From Chloroflexi bacterium RBG_19FT_COMBO_55_16 (GTDB lineage Bacteria > Chloroflexota > Anaerolineae > Anaerolineales > UBA4823), in contig MGOK01000073.1 of assembly GCA_001795335.1 (NCBI GenBank), positions 1 through 12,749 on the forward strand: a stretch of DNA of 12,749 bases, given 5' to 3'. Under the pieces are notes generated by a model. It had not been told where the DNA came from. It saw nothing but the letters and a program-made list of their open reading frames with translations, and searched no databases. This document shows positions 5,657 to 12,749 of this stretch, in pieces. Within the stretch, counting starts at the first letter, position 1. Every line of letters begins with the position of its first letter. The position numbers and the translations under genes are program-made.

Positions 5657-6511
5657 TTAGTCTTGTTCAAAGGATTCCAATGGCCGATAACTCCGGGTAT
5701 AGTAATAATATAGGCCATGGCGTAAACGCTGGATGTATTGCTCCCGCCGCTTGGAGGGCAGCGGCATATTAGCGATTAACCCCCCGATCAGCGTCTCGGT
5801 GTTTTCTGGAGGAGCATTTCGTTTGGCAAGCCGTTCAAGGCCTTTGAGAATGCTCTTGAGACTTTTAAGTTGGGCGCGGACTGCTTCATTGCCAACCGGG
5901 CCACCTCGCCCACTGATCATTGTATAGTCTTTATACGAAGAAATCAGCAATTCCAGTGACTCTATCCAAGCTGGCAAATCCGCAGAAGCCAGGAAGGGCG
6001 GTTGGTCGAGAAGGATAGTATCGCCAATGAAGACCACACTCACGGTCGGGATGATCACCCAGATCGAGCCTAAGGCTGGGCCGGGGTGATGCTCCAGGAT
6101 AACCTCTGGGCCACCCCAATTGAAATTCAGGCGATTTGAAAAGGTAATATCTGGGAAAGCCCAGCGAGTGCCGAGCACATCGTTGCTCACCTCCCATTCT
6201 GCCCCACTTTCGGTGGTCTGGCCCTTAAAAACAGAGGGCCGGTTGCGAAAAACCTGGGCTGTCTTAAGGTGGGAGATAATCGTACAGTCGATGGCGCGCG
6301 CCCCGATGGTGCGGTCCAGGTGAGCATCCAGGTTGACCAAAATCCGGTTCTGGCTCATGGCGAGATTACTGATCACGGAACGCCAGGCGCGCGCATCTTC
6401 TGCGCGCAACGGAGCATCAATCAAGATAGTACCGTGAGGAAAGACTAGGGCTCCAAGCGTAACACCGGGGTACACATCTTCATAATATATACTACGCGCA
6501 ACTTGGTGCAT
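5657..6511 (-). CDS. Metallo-beta-lactamase-fold protein with degenerate metal site
   Basis: The 284-residue protein shows the MBL fold. The opening beta strands are VYPGVTLGALVFPHGTILID (13-32). NLDAHLDRTIG (60-70) sits at the usual HxHxDH site. HHPGPALGSIWVIIP (141-155) corresponds to the second His strand, VVFIGDTIL (159-167) carries the bridging Asp D164, and ISGRGGP (199-205) sits at the usual GHG loop. Three canonical His ligands are replaced: D62 and R67 in the first motif and R202 in the last. H64, D66, H141 or H142 and D164 remain. So it may bind one metal, use a different set, or be non-catalytic. A helical, basic C-terminal tail (about 210-284) ends in YYYYTRSYRP. An excellent AAGGAG lies five bases before the ATG, just inside the end of the kinase gene nine bases away. 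Substrate unknown. Confidence 0.8.
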   Translation of the reverse strand: MHQVARSIYYEDVYPGVTLGALVFPHGTILIDAPLRAEDARAWRSVISNLAMSQNRILVNLDAHLDRTIGARAIDCTIISHLKTAQVFRNRPSVFKGQTTESGAEWEVSNDVLGTRWAFPDITFSNRLNFNWGGPEVILEHHPGPALGSIWVIIPTVSVVFIGDTILLDQPPFLASADLPAWIESLELLISSYKDYTMISGRGGPVGNEAVRAQLKSLKSILKGLERLAKRNAPPENTETLIGGLIANMPLPSKRREQYIQRLRHGLYYYYTRSYRPLESFEQD

Positions 6512-6520
6512 GAAGTCTCC

Positions 6521-8608
6521 TTAGCTTTTTAGTACAGGAAGTGTGAAGCAAAATCGGGCTCCTTGGCCAGGTTGGCTCTCAACCCATATGCGTCCACCAT
6601 GCCCCTCGACTGCTAGGCGACAATATGCCAACCCTAAGCCGATGCCTTTTGGACCTTTTTTTGCGTTCAAGCGAGTATATTTATCGAAGACGCGCCTCTG
6701 ATCTGCGGAAGGTATTCCGGGGCCGGTATCTTGAACCCACATATGAACCCATTCGCCGTTCAGGTTTCCGCCGACGGAAATTTCGCCTCCGGGGGGTGTG
6801 AATTTCACGGCATTTTCGAGTAAATTTGTTAGCACGCGCCGGATCATATCCCCTTCTACCATAACGTGGGGTAAGTTGGAAGGCACACCGAGTTTGATCA
6901 CCTGGTCTTTGGTCTCCGCGACAGGCAAGATGGCATCGACAGCTTCGCTGGCGAGAAGGATCGGGGCGGTTGGGAATGTATTTCCGACCGGTTGCCCAGA
7001 TTCCAGCCGGTTAATGTCGATCAACGAGTTGGTGAGGCGTTGGATACGTTCGGTGGACCGCAGGGCGATGTTGAGCAAAGATCGAAAGGCCGGATCACCT
7101 TCCTGAGGCAGCATGGCGTCAAATACGTCCAAACTGGAAACGATGTTGGCGAGCGGCGAACGCAGGTCATGGTAGATCATCGAGATCAGGTCATCCCGCA
7201 GGCTATCCAAGTTTTTACGCTCAGTTATGTCCCTCAGGATCCATTGTAAGTGAGATACACTGTCGATCAGCACTTCCCTTGCGTAGACCTGTATCGGAAC
7301 CTGGCGGCCTTCTCTGGTATGGAGAACCGATTCGTAGAACAGTGTGCTTCCTGAGGAGAGTTTCATGAAATCAGTGCCAACCTTTTCCTGGTTAACGGTG
7401 TGCAATTGGCTGATAGACAGGTTAAGCAATGCCTGGTTATCGAAGTTTGTGGTTAATTCGGCCTGGCGATTGGCTTCGACGATCTTCCCATCCCGATCAG
7501 TGATGATGATCGGGTCAATGCTGTCCTCAAATAGTTCGAGGTAACGCTGATGGGCTGCCTCGATTTGTTCGAAAAGTTGAGCATGATAGATGGCTGTCCC
7601 GGCCAGAGTACCAATTCCAGTCAGAACCTGGAGGGCGTCAGGATCGAAAACGCCGTCTTTAGGATTGATGGCTTCGACTACACCGATAACCTTGCCCCGC
7701 GCCTTAATCGGGGCGCAGGCGATTGCGCGGGATTCAAAACCGATCTGGCGATCAATTGCAGAATGAAAGCGCGGGTCTTTGGTAGTGTCGGAGACTATGA
7801 TTCCCTGGCCTTCTTTGGCTACCCAACCAGCGATCCCTTCACTTTGCTTCAGTTGCAGCCCGACGATGCTTTTGTCTGATTTGTCGGATGAGATATGGAA
7901 TTTTAAGATCTCTTCCCGTGGGTCGATCAAGGCAAGAGACACCACTTCCACGCGCAAGGCAAGGGTGATTTGTTCTAGAATGCGCTGCAGCACTTCCTCG
8001 AGCTCTAGGCTGCCGGTGATTACCCCCGCGCTCTCAGCTACGGCGGTCATTACACGTGTCTGGCGCTGACTCTCTTCGTATAGCCGGGCGTTAAGCACCG
8101 CGATCCCAGCTTGATCGGCAATAGCCTGGACCAGAGCCAGGTGCTCCGGTGTGAAGAATCCTGGGGTAGGATTTACCAGGGTCATAACGCCCACGAGGTG
8201 GTTGCGCGCCAAAAGGGGAGCAGAGACGGCCGACTTAGGTCCGGTCCTGTCTTTTGCGTCGTCGGGACGGCGGAACCAGCGTTCATCCTGGCTTGTATCT
8301 GGGATCAAGACTGCTTGTTTTTGGCGCGCTACCCAACCTGCCAGGCCTTGTTCGAAGGTAATCCGTAGCTGTTCAGTAGTATGTTCGATGATTTGCGTCC
8401 CGACGATGATGGTTGAATCAACTGGTTGGCCCTGGTTGTCGAGGACGATGATGGTTCCGTTGACCGCACCCACATTACCCATGGATAGGAGAAGCACGCG
8501 CTGCAACACAGTCCGTAAATCCAGAGCTGCCACGAGCTCACGGCCGATATTGTAAAGCAGCTCGAGGGAATCCCTGGATATTTCAGACTGCTTTACTTGA
8601 ACGGTCAT
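6521..8608 (-). CDS. GAF-GAF-PAS sensor histidine kinase, no adjacent response regulator
   Basis: This 695-residue protein senses a signal through tandem GAF domains and passes it to a kinase core. GAF1 covers about 15-175 and GAF2 about 185-345. Both carry the same signature (GLAGWVARQKQAVLIPDTS at 88-106; GIAGWVAKEGQGIIVSDTT at 258-276), pointing to internal duplication. A PAS domain covers about 353-463, ending in LQWILRDITERKNLD. The HisKA helix holds the phosphorylated H480 in MIYHDLRSPLANI. The HATPase domain (about 585-692) has the N box NLLENAVKF (595-603), G1 DTGPGIP (627-633) and G2 KGIGLGLAYC (654-663). There are no transmembrane segments, so it should be cytoplasmic. No response regulator is encoded here; the partner must lie elsewhere. 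It leads the five-gene run through the DNPH1-like gene. AAGGA lies nine bases before the ATG. Confidence 0.95.
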   Translation of the reverse strand: MTVQVKQSEISRDSLELLYNIGRELVAALDLRTVLQRVLLLSMGNVGAVNGTIIVLDNQGQPVDSTIIVGTQIIEHTTEQLRITFEQGLAGWVARQKQAVLIPDTSQDERWFRRPDDAKDRTGPKSAVSAPLLARNHLVGVMTLVNPTPGFFTPEHLALVQAIADQAGIAVLNARLYEESQRQTRVMTAVAESAGVITGSLELEEVLQRILEQITLALRVEVVSLALIDPREEILKFHISSDKSDKSIVGLQLKQSEGIAGWVAKEGQGIIVSDTTKDPRFHSAIDRQIGFESRAIACAPIKARGKVIGVVEAINPKDGVFDPDALQVLTGIGTLAGTAIYHAQLFEQIEAAHQRYLELFEDSIDPIIITDRDGKIVEANRQAELTTNFDNQALLNLSISQLHTVNQEKVGTDFMKLSSGSTLFYESVLHTREGRQVPIQVYAREVLIDSVSHLQWILRDITERKNLDSLRDDLISMIYHDLRSPLANIVSSLDVFDAMLPQEGDPAFRSLLNIALRSTERIQRLTNSLIDINRLESGQPVGNTFPTAPILLASEAVDAILPVAETKDQVIKLGVPSNLPHVMVEGDMIRRVLTNLLENAVKFTPPGGEISVGGNLNGEWVHMWVQDTGPGIPSADQRRVFDKYTRLNAKKGPKGIGLGLAYCRLAVEGHGGRIWVESQPGQGARFCFTLPVLKS

Positions 8609-8768
8609 ACTCGCTCATCCTTGGCGATCATCAGCGAGAGAAATAGTACTACCTGGTGCAACCGATCAGCGCTCCAACTTTAGGACCCCCGGCTCCCGAC
8701 CACCCAATCGAGATCTTTCCTGGGTTCGGGGAAGTTATGCTCATTTGGGGATTTTCGATTTGACGTTG

Positions 8769-8777
8769 AGTATAGCA
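8769..8777 (-). promoter_or_regulatory. Extended -10 promoter candidate for the kinase operon
   Basis: The minus strand reads TGCTATACT (8777-8769), an extended -10 element, without a good -35 box at the usual spacing. It would start transcription near 8762, giving a leader of about 150 bases before the kinase ATG. The 8609-8820 intergenic stretch shows no other clear promoter; an imperfect CCCGA..ACCCA / TGGGT..TCGGG inverted repeat lies near 8696-8726. Confidence 0.4.
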
Positions 8778-8820
8778 TATTTGAGCACCCAACGCTGACG
8801 CAAGTGTTATTAAGAACGTG

Positions 8821-9807
8821 TCAATGCCTGGGTAGGTCTAACATGAGCACCTCAACGGTTAGGCGAGGGTTGACGTTGCGCTCAAGTAAATCGAAAGTGC
8901 GTTCGAGGGTAGAGACTGTGCGCTGCACACTGGCGAGGTCCAGGTGGGAAGTCAAGTTCTTGATCTCCTCCACCCGATCCAGGTTGGAAAGTGGGGTGGA
9001 GGTGCCGCTGGCGCAGAGCATAACGTCCCGCCAGAAGGAAAGCCACACTGCAAACGCGCCGCGCATTGATTCTCTATCCTTCACCATGTCTTCAGCGTAG
9101 GCGAAGCGCTCGACTATGCTGGCATTTAATAGCTGGCGCTGGTCATCCAACCACGTGCTGCGCTTGACCAGCAAGTCTGGGTCGTTATGCAGGGAGAGGG
9201 CGTAACCTGGCCGGCCATTGGACAGGTGGGCGATTAAGGTGGCTTTCTGCGGGGGAACCCCCCAAAGGGTTTGTAAGCCTTGGTCTAAAACATCCAACGG
9301 TAAGGGACGCAACCGAAGCACCTCGCAACGCGAGACAATGGTAGGCATGAGACGCTCGCTGCTTTCGGCGGTTAACACCAATATCACCCGGGATGGGGGC
9401 TCTTCTAAAGTTTTGAGCAGTGCATTGGCTGCGTTGGGGTTAGCCTCTTCGAAACGCAGCAGGATTGCTACCCGGTAAGCAGCTGAGTATGGGGAGAGAG
9501 ACAGGTTATGCTGAAGGGCGCGGATTTGGTCGACTTTCAACGTCCCGCCAACCTGCTCGGCCTGGAGGATGGCCAGATCAGGGTGACTCATGCGCTCCAT
9601 TTGTTTGCAAGACTTACAACCCCCGCATGCTTCTCCTGGGGCGGTGGGTTGAGGGCAGTTTAACGCTTGGGCAAGGTGCAGAGCTAGGGTACGCCGGCCT
9701 ACGCCTTGAGGGCCAATAAAAAGGTAGGCGTGACGCTGCGTCTGGTGAGCGACATGCTGTCGCAGCATTTGAACAGCCCACTCATGGCCAAGCATGCCCC
9801 AGTTCAT
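8821..9807 (-). CDS. holB: DNA polymerase III delta-prime subunit (clamp loader)
   Basis: The 328-residue product is the delta-prime subunit of the clamp loader, which with delta and gamma/tau places the beta clamp on primed DNA. Evidence in order: GHEWAVQMLRQHV (7-19); a P-loop-position sequence GPQGVGRRT (32-40) in which the usual Lys is Arg (R38); a zinc-binding set C51, C61, C64, C67 (C-x9-C-x2-C-x2-C); SHPDLAIL after it; NALLKTLEEPP; and IVSRCEVLRLRPL with the SRC motif. The altered P-loop fits a subunit that does not hydrolyse ATP, as is common for delta-prime. There is no convincing Shine-Dalgarno at the ATG at 9807; an in-frame ATG four codons later is an alternative. It lies 49 bp after the methyltransferase on the same strand, so the two may be cotranscribed. 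Confidence 0.93.
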   Translation of the reverse strand: MNWGMLGHEWAVQMLRQHVAHQTQRHAYLFIGPQGVGRRTLALHLAQALNCPQPTAPGEACGGCKSCKQMERMSHPDLAILQAEQVGGTLKVDQIRALQHNLSLSPYSAAYRVAILLRFEEANPNAANALLKTLEEPPSRVILVLTAESSERLMPTIVSRCEVLRLRPLPLDVLDQGLQTLWGVPPQKATLIAHLSNGRPGYALSLHNDPDLLVKRSTWLDDQRQLLNASIVERFAYAEDMVKDRESMRGAFAVWLSFWRDVMLCASGTSTPLSNLDRVEEIKNLTSHLDLASVQRTVSTLERTFDLLERNVNPRLTVEVLMLDLPRH

Positions 9808-9856
9808 AAGTTGATTCCAGTCGAAAGAAGGGTGGCAGACAACAAATTAAAAGGTT

Positions 9857-10753
9857 TTAACCATTTTGTTTTATTAAATTGATCGGATCATTGAGTTCAA
9901 CTTTGTCGAAAACGACAATCAGCTGCTGTGGCCGGATGGCTAAGGGCTCGTTGAGACGGCTGCTTGCTAATTCGACATATTTAGGAATGATCTCGTAACC
10001 GACAAATCTTCTGCCCAGTGCTCTGGCAACTTTAAGGGTTTGGCCTGAACCTGTAAACGGATCGAGAATCACTTCAGTAGGATAAGAATAGAGCCTGATC
10101 AGCCGATAAGGGATTTCCTCCGGGAAAGGCGCAGGGTGGTGGATGAATCCTGGCGGGACGGGAGCAATATGCCAGATGTTATTGGCGATGTCCAGAGTAA
10201 ATAAACGGTTGATAGGATACTCCGATTCCGCTTTTTCTTCCGGACTCCGGCCGGCAAATATCTTAGGTCCTGGTTTGCGGAAAACCAGGATGTATTCATT
10301 CATGATATTAGGGTAATAATACCCAGGAAAGGGCTTCTGGATCGTTACGCCAGCGCGTTTTATCCCGGCAGTGCATTTATGCCAGATGATATCCTGGTGA
10401 AATAACCAGCCCTTTTGAGTGAAACGAGCTGCCAGGTCAAAGGGCACCGGGTAGAGATGCCCGTCCAACAGGATAGTGCCGATCACAATCGCACAGAATC
10501 CACCCGGCTTGGTGACACGGAATACCTCAGCAAACACAGCTTCCATCCAATTCAGGTATGTCGGGTAGTCCGTGAACCCTTCGGCGTAGGTCCGGGTGCG
10601 GTAGGATTGATCAGCGTTTGCGGCATGAAGATCATAGTCAATTGCGTTCCAGTAAGGTGGTGAGGTGATGGTTAAAGCAACGTGATCATCGTCAATCTCA
10701 GGCATGGAGGCGCACGAATGGGGAAATATCTGATCAGTCATTGGATCATCCAT
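9857..10753 (-). CDS. Beta-class DNA methyltransferase (N4-cytosine or N6-adenine), solitary
   Basis: The 298-residue product is an N6/N4 DNA methyltransferase. The catalytic motif IV, TSPPYWNAIDY (30-40), precedes the S-adenosylmethionine-binding motif I, DPFTGSGQT (231-239), which defines the circularly permuted beta class. SPPY is seen most often in N4-cytosine enzymes but also in some N6-adenine ones, so the modified base is open. Other family blocks are VFRVTKPGGFCAIVIG (77-92), WHKCTAGIKRAG (124-135), NEYILVFRKPGP (152-163) and HPAPFPEEIPYRLIRLYS (206-223). It has no neighbouring restriction endonuclease or specificity subunit, so it looks like an orphan methylase, perhaps epigenetic. 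The ATG at 10753 lacks a strong Shine-Dalgarno; an ATG four codons on (10741) is an alternative. It is divergent from the helicase gene. Confidence 0.92.
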   Translation of the reverse strand: MDDPMTDQIFPHSCASMPEIDDDHVALTITSPPYWNAIDYDLHAANADQSYRTRTYAEGFTDYPTYLNWMEAVFAEVFRVTKPGGFCAIVIGTILLDGHLYPVPFDLAARFTQKGWLFHQDIIWHKCTAGIKRAGVTIQKPFPGYYYPNIMNEYILVFRKPGPKIFAGRSPEEKAESEYPINRLFTLDIANNIWHIAPVPPGFIHHPAPFPEEIPYRLIRLYSYPTEVILDPFTGSGQTLKVARALGRRFVGYEIIPKYVELASSRLNEPLAIRPQQLIVVFDKVELNDPINLIKQNG

Positions 10754-10785
10754 TGAGAGAATAATTCGAACAATTGGTCTGGGAA

Positions 10786-10791
10786 ATTATA
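10786..10791 (-). promoter_or_regulatory. TATAAT -10 box for the methyltransferase gene
   Basis: A consensus TATAAT reads on the minus strand at 10791-10786, about 33 bp before the ATG at 10753, with no recognisable -35 box at 16-19 bp. It would give a leader of about 26 bases. It sits back to back with the helicase promoter in a 105-bp divergent spacer. Confidence 0.4.
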
Positions 10792-10821
10792 CAATACAAT
10801 CACCGTTTTTCCTGGTTCCGG

Positions 10822-10850
10822 TTGACACCCCTCGCGCCTGACGTTACAAT
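10822..10850 (+). promoter_or_regulatory. Near-consensus sigma70-type promoter of the helicase gene
   Basis: TTGACA (10822-10827), a 17-base spacer and TACAAT (10845-10850) form an almost perfect promoter. The expected start point, about seven bases after the -10 box, is near 10857, one or two bases before the ATG at 10859. This implies a leaderless mRNA; there is no Shine-Dalgarno before that ATG. Confidence 0.78.
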
Positions 10851-10858
10851 CCTTGCGT

Positions 10859-12749
10859 ATGGATATCCTAGCAGATTTGAATTCTCAACAGCAGTCAGCT
10901 GTGATGGCGGGCGAGGGTCCGGTGCTAGTCCTGGCTGGCCCTGGCTCCGGGAAGACACGCGTGCTGACGCAGCGTATCGCGTATTTGATTGGGGCGGTGG
11001 GCGTAAATCCTTATAATATCCTGGCGGTCACATTCACGAATAAGGCGGCGCGAGAGATGGAGAGCCGAGTCCAGGATCTGCTCGGGGTGCGGGCGCATGG
11101 CTTGACATTAGGCACGTTCCACGCTACCTGTGCGCGCATCTTACGCCGTGAAGCTGAGCACCTGCCCTTTAATTCGAATTTTGTAATCTTTGATAGTGAT
11201 GACCAGCTCGGAGTGGTCAAGCAAGCCCTGGCGGATCTCAACCTGGACCTCAAGCATTACACCCCCCGAGGGATTCATGCCTCGATCTCGAATGCCAAGA
11301 ACTATCTACGCTTGCCCGAAGATTACCCTATTCAAACTTACCGTGATGAGGTGGTGAAGCGCGTCTACACCCGCTACCAGGAATTGTTGTTTGATAGCAA
11401 TGGTGTGGATTTCGATGACTTGCTTCTGTGGACTGCGTATCTTTTAGAAGAAACCTCTACGGTACGGGAGAAATACGCCCGTCGATATGAGCATATTCTG
11501 GTGGACGAATTCCAAGACACCAACCTGGCCCAATACGCGCTGGTCAGGCACCTGGGTTCTATTCATAAGAATATATTCGTTGTCGGCGATACAGACCAGT
11601 CCATTTACGCCTGGCGGGGAGCAGACTACCGCAATGTGATGCGTTTTGAGCAAGATCATCCAGAGGCGCAGGTGATATTGTTGGAGCAAAATTATCGTTC
11701 CACGCAATCGATCCTAAATGTGGCCATGGCGGTGATCGACCGCAACCCTTACCGCACGGCAAAGCGGTTGTTCACCCAGCGCGGTTCCGGCGATAAGATC
11801 GCGTTGCACGAAACCTATGACGATCGAGAAGAAGCAACTTATGTGGTGGATATGATCGCCAGCCTGGTCGGGCTCAAACAAGCCAAACCAGGTGATTTTG
11901 CAATTATGTACCGTACCAACGCTCAATCCCGCCTCTTAGAAGAAGCCTTCCTGCACCGGAACCTGCCTTATAAATTGGTAGGGGCGCAGCGCTTCTATGG
12001 GCGGCGAGAGGTGAAAGACGTGATCGCTTACCTGCGCCTGGCGCATAATCCTGCCAATGATATCAGCCTTTCTCGGGTGATCAACGCTCCACCACGGGGG
12101 ATTGGAAATAAGAGCCTGCTGGCATTGCGCACACACGCCCAAAAGATCCACCTGTCCTCCGGTGAACTGCTACTCGAACTCGGCTGGGGAAGCGGTTCCG
12201 CTCACTCAGAGGCATTCACAAGGCGTACTCTCGCCTCGCTTGCCACTTTTGGTGCCCTGTTGGTTGGCTGGCGGGCAATGGTTGCAGAGGTTCCCCCATT
12301 AACGCTGATGGATGAGATCCTGGAAAAGGTGGGTTATCGCGATTATCTTGACGATGGCACAGAAGAGGGACGTGAACGTTGGGGGAACGTGATGGAATTA
12401 CGCCGTCTGGCAGCGGAATACACTGAGCGCGATCTGGCAGCGTTCTTGGAGGATGTAGCACTGGTCTCCGACCAAGATACGCTGGAAGACTCGGTAAATG
12501 TGCCGACGTTGCTGACACTTCATGCCGCGAAAGGATTGGAATTCCCGGTCGTGTTCATCGTTGGATTGAACGATGGCACCCTACCGCATGTGCGCTCCTT
12601 CGACGATCCGGAGGCGATGCAGGAGGAGCGGCGTTTGTTCTATGTAGGCATCACGCGCGCTAAAGACCGTCTCTATTTGGTGATCCCGCTCAACCGCAGC
12701 GCCTATGGGTACTCAGAACCGACCGAAGAATCGAGATTCTTAAAGGACA
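10859..12749 (+). CDS. pcrA: PcrA/UvrD-type superfamily 1A DNA helicase, C-terminus cut by window edge
   Basis: The frame is open for 630 codons to the edge; family members are about 700-770 residues, so most of the motor is present. It unwinds DNA 3'-to-5' in repair and in clearing replication obstacles. All helicase motifs are visible: Q motif LNSQQQSAV (7-15); Walker A GPGSGKT with K32; Ia VTFTNKAAREM; II ILVDEFQDTN with D216/E217; III GDTDQSIYAWRG (243-254); IV QNYRST with R280; V TLHAAKGLEFPVV with H555; VI FYVGITRAKDR with R600. No frameshift interrupts it. The ATG at 10859 begins just before the conserved Q motif and lies at the predicted transcription start. It is divergent from the methyltransferase. 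The absence of RecB- or RecD-like domains and the QDTN/GDTDQSIY motifs favour PcrA/UvrD over RecB or AddA; which of PcrA and UvrD is a naming matter. Confidence 0.96.
   Translation, partial: MDILADLNSQQQSAVMAGEGPVLVLAGPGSGKTRVLTQRIAYLIGAVGVNPYNILAVTFTNKAAREMESRVQDLLGVRAHGLTLGTFHATCARILRREAEHLPFNSNFVIFDSDDQLGVVKQALADLNLDLKHYTPRGIHASISNAKNYLRLPEDYPIQTYRDEVVKRVYTRYQELLFDSNGVDFDDLLLWTAYLLEETSTVREKYARRYEHILVDEFQDTNLAQYALVRHLGSIHKNIFVVGDTDQSIYAWRGADYRNVMRFEQDHPEAQVILLEQNYRSTQSILNVAMAVIDRNPYRTAKRLFTQRGSGDKIALHETYDDREEATYVVDMIASLVGLKQAKPGDFAIMYRTNAQSRLLEEAFLHRNLPYKLVGAQRFYGRREVKDVIAYLRLAHNPANDISLSRVINAPPRGIGNKSLLALRTHAQKIHLSSGELLLELGWGSGSAHSEAFTRRTLASLATFGALLVGWRAMVAEVPPLTLMDEILEKVGYRDYLDDGTEEGRERWGNVMELRRLAAEYTERDLAAFLEDVALVSDQDTLEDSVNVPTLLTLHAAKGLEFPVVFIVGLNDGTLPHVRSFDDPEAMQEERRLFYVGITRAKDRLYLVIPLNRSAYGYSEPTEESRFLKD

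Noticed and set aside
8609..8820. tRNA or small RNA gene between the kinase and holB
   Set aside because: No T-arm consensus (GGTTCRANYCC), no cloverleaf and no CCA end on either strand; only an extended -10 element and an imperfect inverted repeat are seen.
9857..10753. Type II restriction-modification system
   Set aside because: No endonuclease or specificity gene borders the methyltransferase; its neighbours are holB and a helicase of the PcrA/UvrD housekeeping type.

Overview
The window is ordinary bacterial chromosome: moderate-to-high GC, dense, mostly minus-strand genes, and no phage, plasmid or CRISPR content. The gene set fits a Chloroflexota (Anaerolineae-like) bacterium: a lipoprotein HtrA, a Vms1-like release-factor-fold protein, an asparaginase II-family enzyme and a GAF-GAF-PAS kinase. 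That placement is an impression from protein style; there is no rRNA or other marker here to prove it.

Layout, left to right. (1) 1-3016, minus strand: a DnaJ/CbpA-type co-chaperone, then an HtrA-type serine protease, then a Vms1/ANKZF1-like peptidyl-tRNA hydrolase that runs off the left edge. All three read the same way behind a clear sigma70-type promoter at 3089-3118, so they look like a small protein-quality-control operon. (2) 3017-3445 is the only long stretch without a confident gene. It holds a 94-bp MITE-like element with 17-bp terminal inverted repeats, a 5-bp target duplication and a perfect 15-bp internal hairpin. It also holds a second GC-rich hairpin, a small palindrome and two tiny competing ORFs. 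(3) 3446-8608, minus strand: a tightly packed run of five genes read from right to left. These are a GAF-GAF-PAS histidine kinase, a metallo-beta-lactamase-fold protein with degenerate metal ligands, an asparaginase II-family enzyme, endonuclease III (nth) and a DNPH1/Rcl-like nucleotide N-hydrolase. The last two junctions are 4-bp ATGA overlaps, so the last three genes are probably translationally coupled. (4) 8821-10753, minus strand: DNA polymerase III delta-prime (holB), preceded by a solitary beta-class DNA methyltransferase. (5) 10859 to the right edge, plus strand: a PcrA/UvrD helicase, divergent from the methyltransferase, with a near-consensus promoter so close to its ATG that a leaderless mRNA is predicted.

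The most interesting points are the coupling of endonuclease III to a DNPH1-like nucleotide-pool enzyme (oxidised pyrimidines handled in DNA and possibly in the free pool), the MITE with intact target duplication beside the dnaJ promoter, the MBL protein that has lost three canonical metal ligands, and the predicted leaderless helicase transcript. I see no clear evidence for a wholly new defence or mobile system.
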